The notes beneath the pieces are model-generated. The model ran no database searches. It had not been told where the DNA came from and saw only the letters and a program-made list of their open reading frames with translations. A program made the position numbers and the translations under genes. A DNA stretch of 7,598 nucleotides from JANPLD01 sp031426355 (GTDB taxonomy: Bacteria > Pseudomonadota > Alphaproteobacteria > Rickettsiales > UBA8987). The stretch is from positions 1-7,598 of the forward strand of contig JANPLD010000096.1 in NCBI GenBank assembly GCA_031426355.1, read 5' to 3'. Of this stretch, positions 7,080 to 7,598 are shown piece after piece. The first letter of the stretch is position 1; every line of letters starts with the position of its first letter.

Positions 7080-7598
7080 TCACATTACTGCTAAATTTCT
7101 TAGTTTTTTGATAATTGCTACATCGCCAGGCGTAACAATTAACAATAACCTTTCTTCTCCTGGAGGTGTTGTATGTACCGCACCGTACAAACGCCCCGCA
7201 AGATGTACAGACCCCCAGCCGAAATCGGCTGAATAACTGGTATTAAGATTAAAAAGCTCATCTAAACCTTCGCCTGGGATGTATCTCAAATCTTTATCGT
7301 ATCCGTATGTATGCGTCGTTTCGCTTGCTATACCGTTAAACTCTTGACGTGTTTTCTCATCCATAGGGTGGTAAAGAGTAGACGCACCTTTCAATGTTAT
7401 GATGAAAACATTTTGAGTATTGTTCCATAAGCTTGCAGACAGGTTTAACGTTTCTGCATGGGTTTTATCGATATGCCAGGATGGGAAATACCCTTCCTGG
7501 CCGTCGTTATATGCTACCATTGAAACAACGGCATCATTATAATTTGATGCCGCTAATATATTGTTTATGAGCTTAATGGCTACTATTGTTAATTGCTC
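7080..7598 (-). CDS. DUF1826-like / 2OG-Fe(II) oxygenase-like protein (5' end beyond window)
   Basis: Seen: a frame open from the right edge to TGA at 7082-7080, giving 172 visible residues. An ATG at 7520 lies inside the frame, but 26 sensible codons precede it without a stop, so the true start is probably outside the window. Counting from that ATG, residues H16-x-D18 (FPSWHIDKTH), a strand with FIITLKGASTLYHP (39-52), H116 (AVHTTPP) and R124 (GEERLLLIV) form an HxD...H...R pattern with eight residues between H and R. Known: this pattern binds Fe(II) and 2-oxoglutarate in the double-stranded beta-helix oxygenases; DUF1826 proteins, as I remember them, have a similar order ending in a H-x-S/T-P...R-L-L-L block. 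Inferred: a hydroxylase-like enzyme, possibly one that modifies a protein or small molecule. The substrate is unknown. A cupin-like non-enzymatic protein is the alternative. Confidence 0.7.
   Translation of the reverse strand, partial: EQLTIVAIKLINNILAASNYNDAVVSMVAYNDGQEGYFPSWHIDKTHAETLNLSASLWNNTQNVFIITLKGASTLYHPMDEKTRQEFNGIASETTHTYGYDKDLRYIPGEGLDELFNLNTSYSADFGWGSVHLAGRLYGAVHTTPPGEERLLLIVTPGDVAIIKKLRNLAVM

Noticed and set aside
7036..7236. Plus-strand frame of 66 codons at 7036-7236
   Set aside because: It is antisense to the oxygenase-like gene and starts in the gap holding that strand's Shine-Dalgarno; the sequence looks like chance translation.
7518..7520. ATG at 7520 as the start of the oxygenase-like gene
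   Set aside because: The frame stays open for 26 further codons to the window edge with protein-like sequence, and no clear Shine-Dalgarno precedes this ATG.
1..7598. CRISPR array, tRNA, rRNA, insertion sequence or att site
   Set aside because: No regularly spaced repeats, cloverleaf, transposase motifs or terminal inverted repeats were seen; coding sequence fills nearly the whole window.

Overview
This window reads as one strand (minus) of an AT-rich bacterial genome. It holds three genes in the same direction: two are packed 4 bp apart, and the third lies 44 bp upstream. Shine-Dalgarno-like sequences and the tight spacing argue for a bacterium, not a eukaryote. The standard code fits, because tryptophan is TGG throughout and TGA acts as a stop. 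No housekeeping gene, tRNA or rRNA is present, so taxonomy is a guess: an intracellular or host-associated Gram-negative lineage (Rickettsiales- or Legionellales-like) would fit, but this is inference from AT-richness and a very large multidomain protein.

Reading in gene order, from the right end leftward: (1) 7598-7080 is the 3' part of a gene whose start lies beyond the window. Its product carries an HxD...H...R arrangement resembling 2-oxoglutarate/Fe(II) oxygenases, closest in my memory to DUF1826 proteins. (2) 7035-6523 is a 170-residue, highly charged protein with two coiled-coil-like helical segments and a disordered acidic tail. (3) 6518-1 is an uninterrupted reading frame of 2172 visible codons that runs off the left edge. 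I translated it by eye and saw no stop.

The giant protein is the centre of interest. After about 730 residues of mostly helical sequence that I do not recognise, it has a complete SecA-type DEAD motor (residues about 735-1262). The motor has Walker A GTGEGKS, a SecA-style motif Ia, DEVD, a GRGTD motif and a GRxxRxGD arginine-finger motif. An insert sits between Walker B and motif III, where SecA keeps its preprotein-crosslinking domain. SecA's C-terminal helical scaffold and zinc-binding tail are not recognisable. In their place are about 900 residues with helical/coiled-coil segments, a TPR-like unit, and Gly/Ala-rich hydrophobic helices that could enter a membrane. It is therefore not the housekeeping SecA but a repurposed motor in a toxin-, effector- or translocation-like giant protein.

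The layout suggests that the three genes are co-expressed, with the small coiled-coil protein translated just ahead of the giant one and perhaps acting as its partner or chaperone. That functional link is inference. No mobile element, CRISPR array, terminator or convincing promoter was seen. The plus strand shows only chance reading frames opposite these genes.
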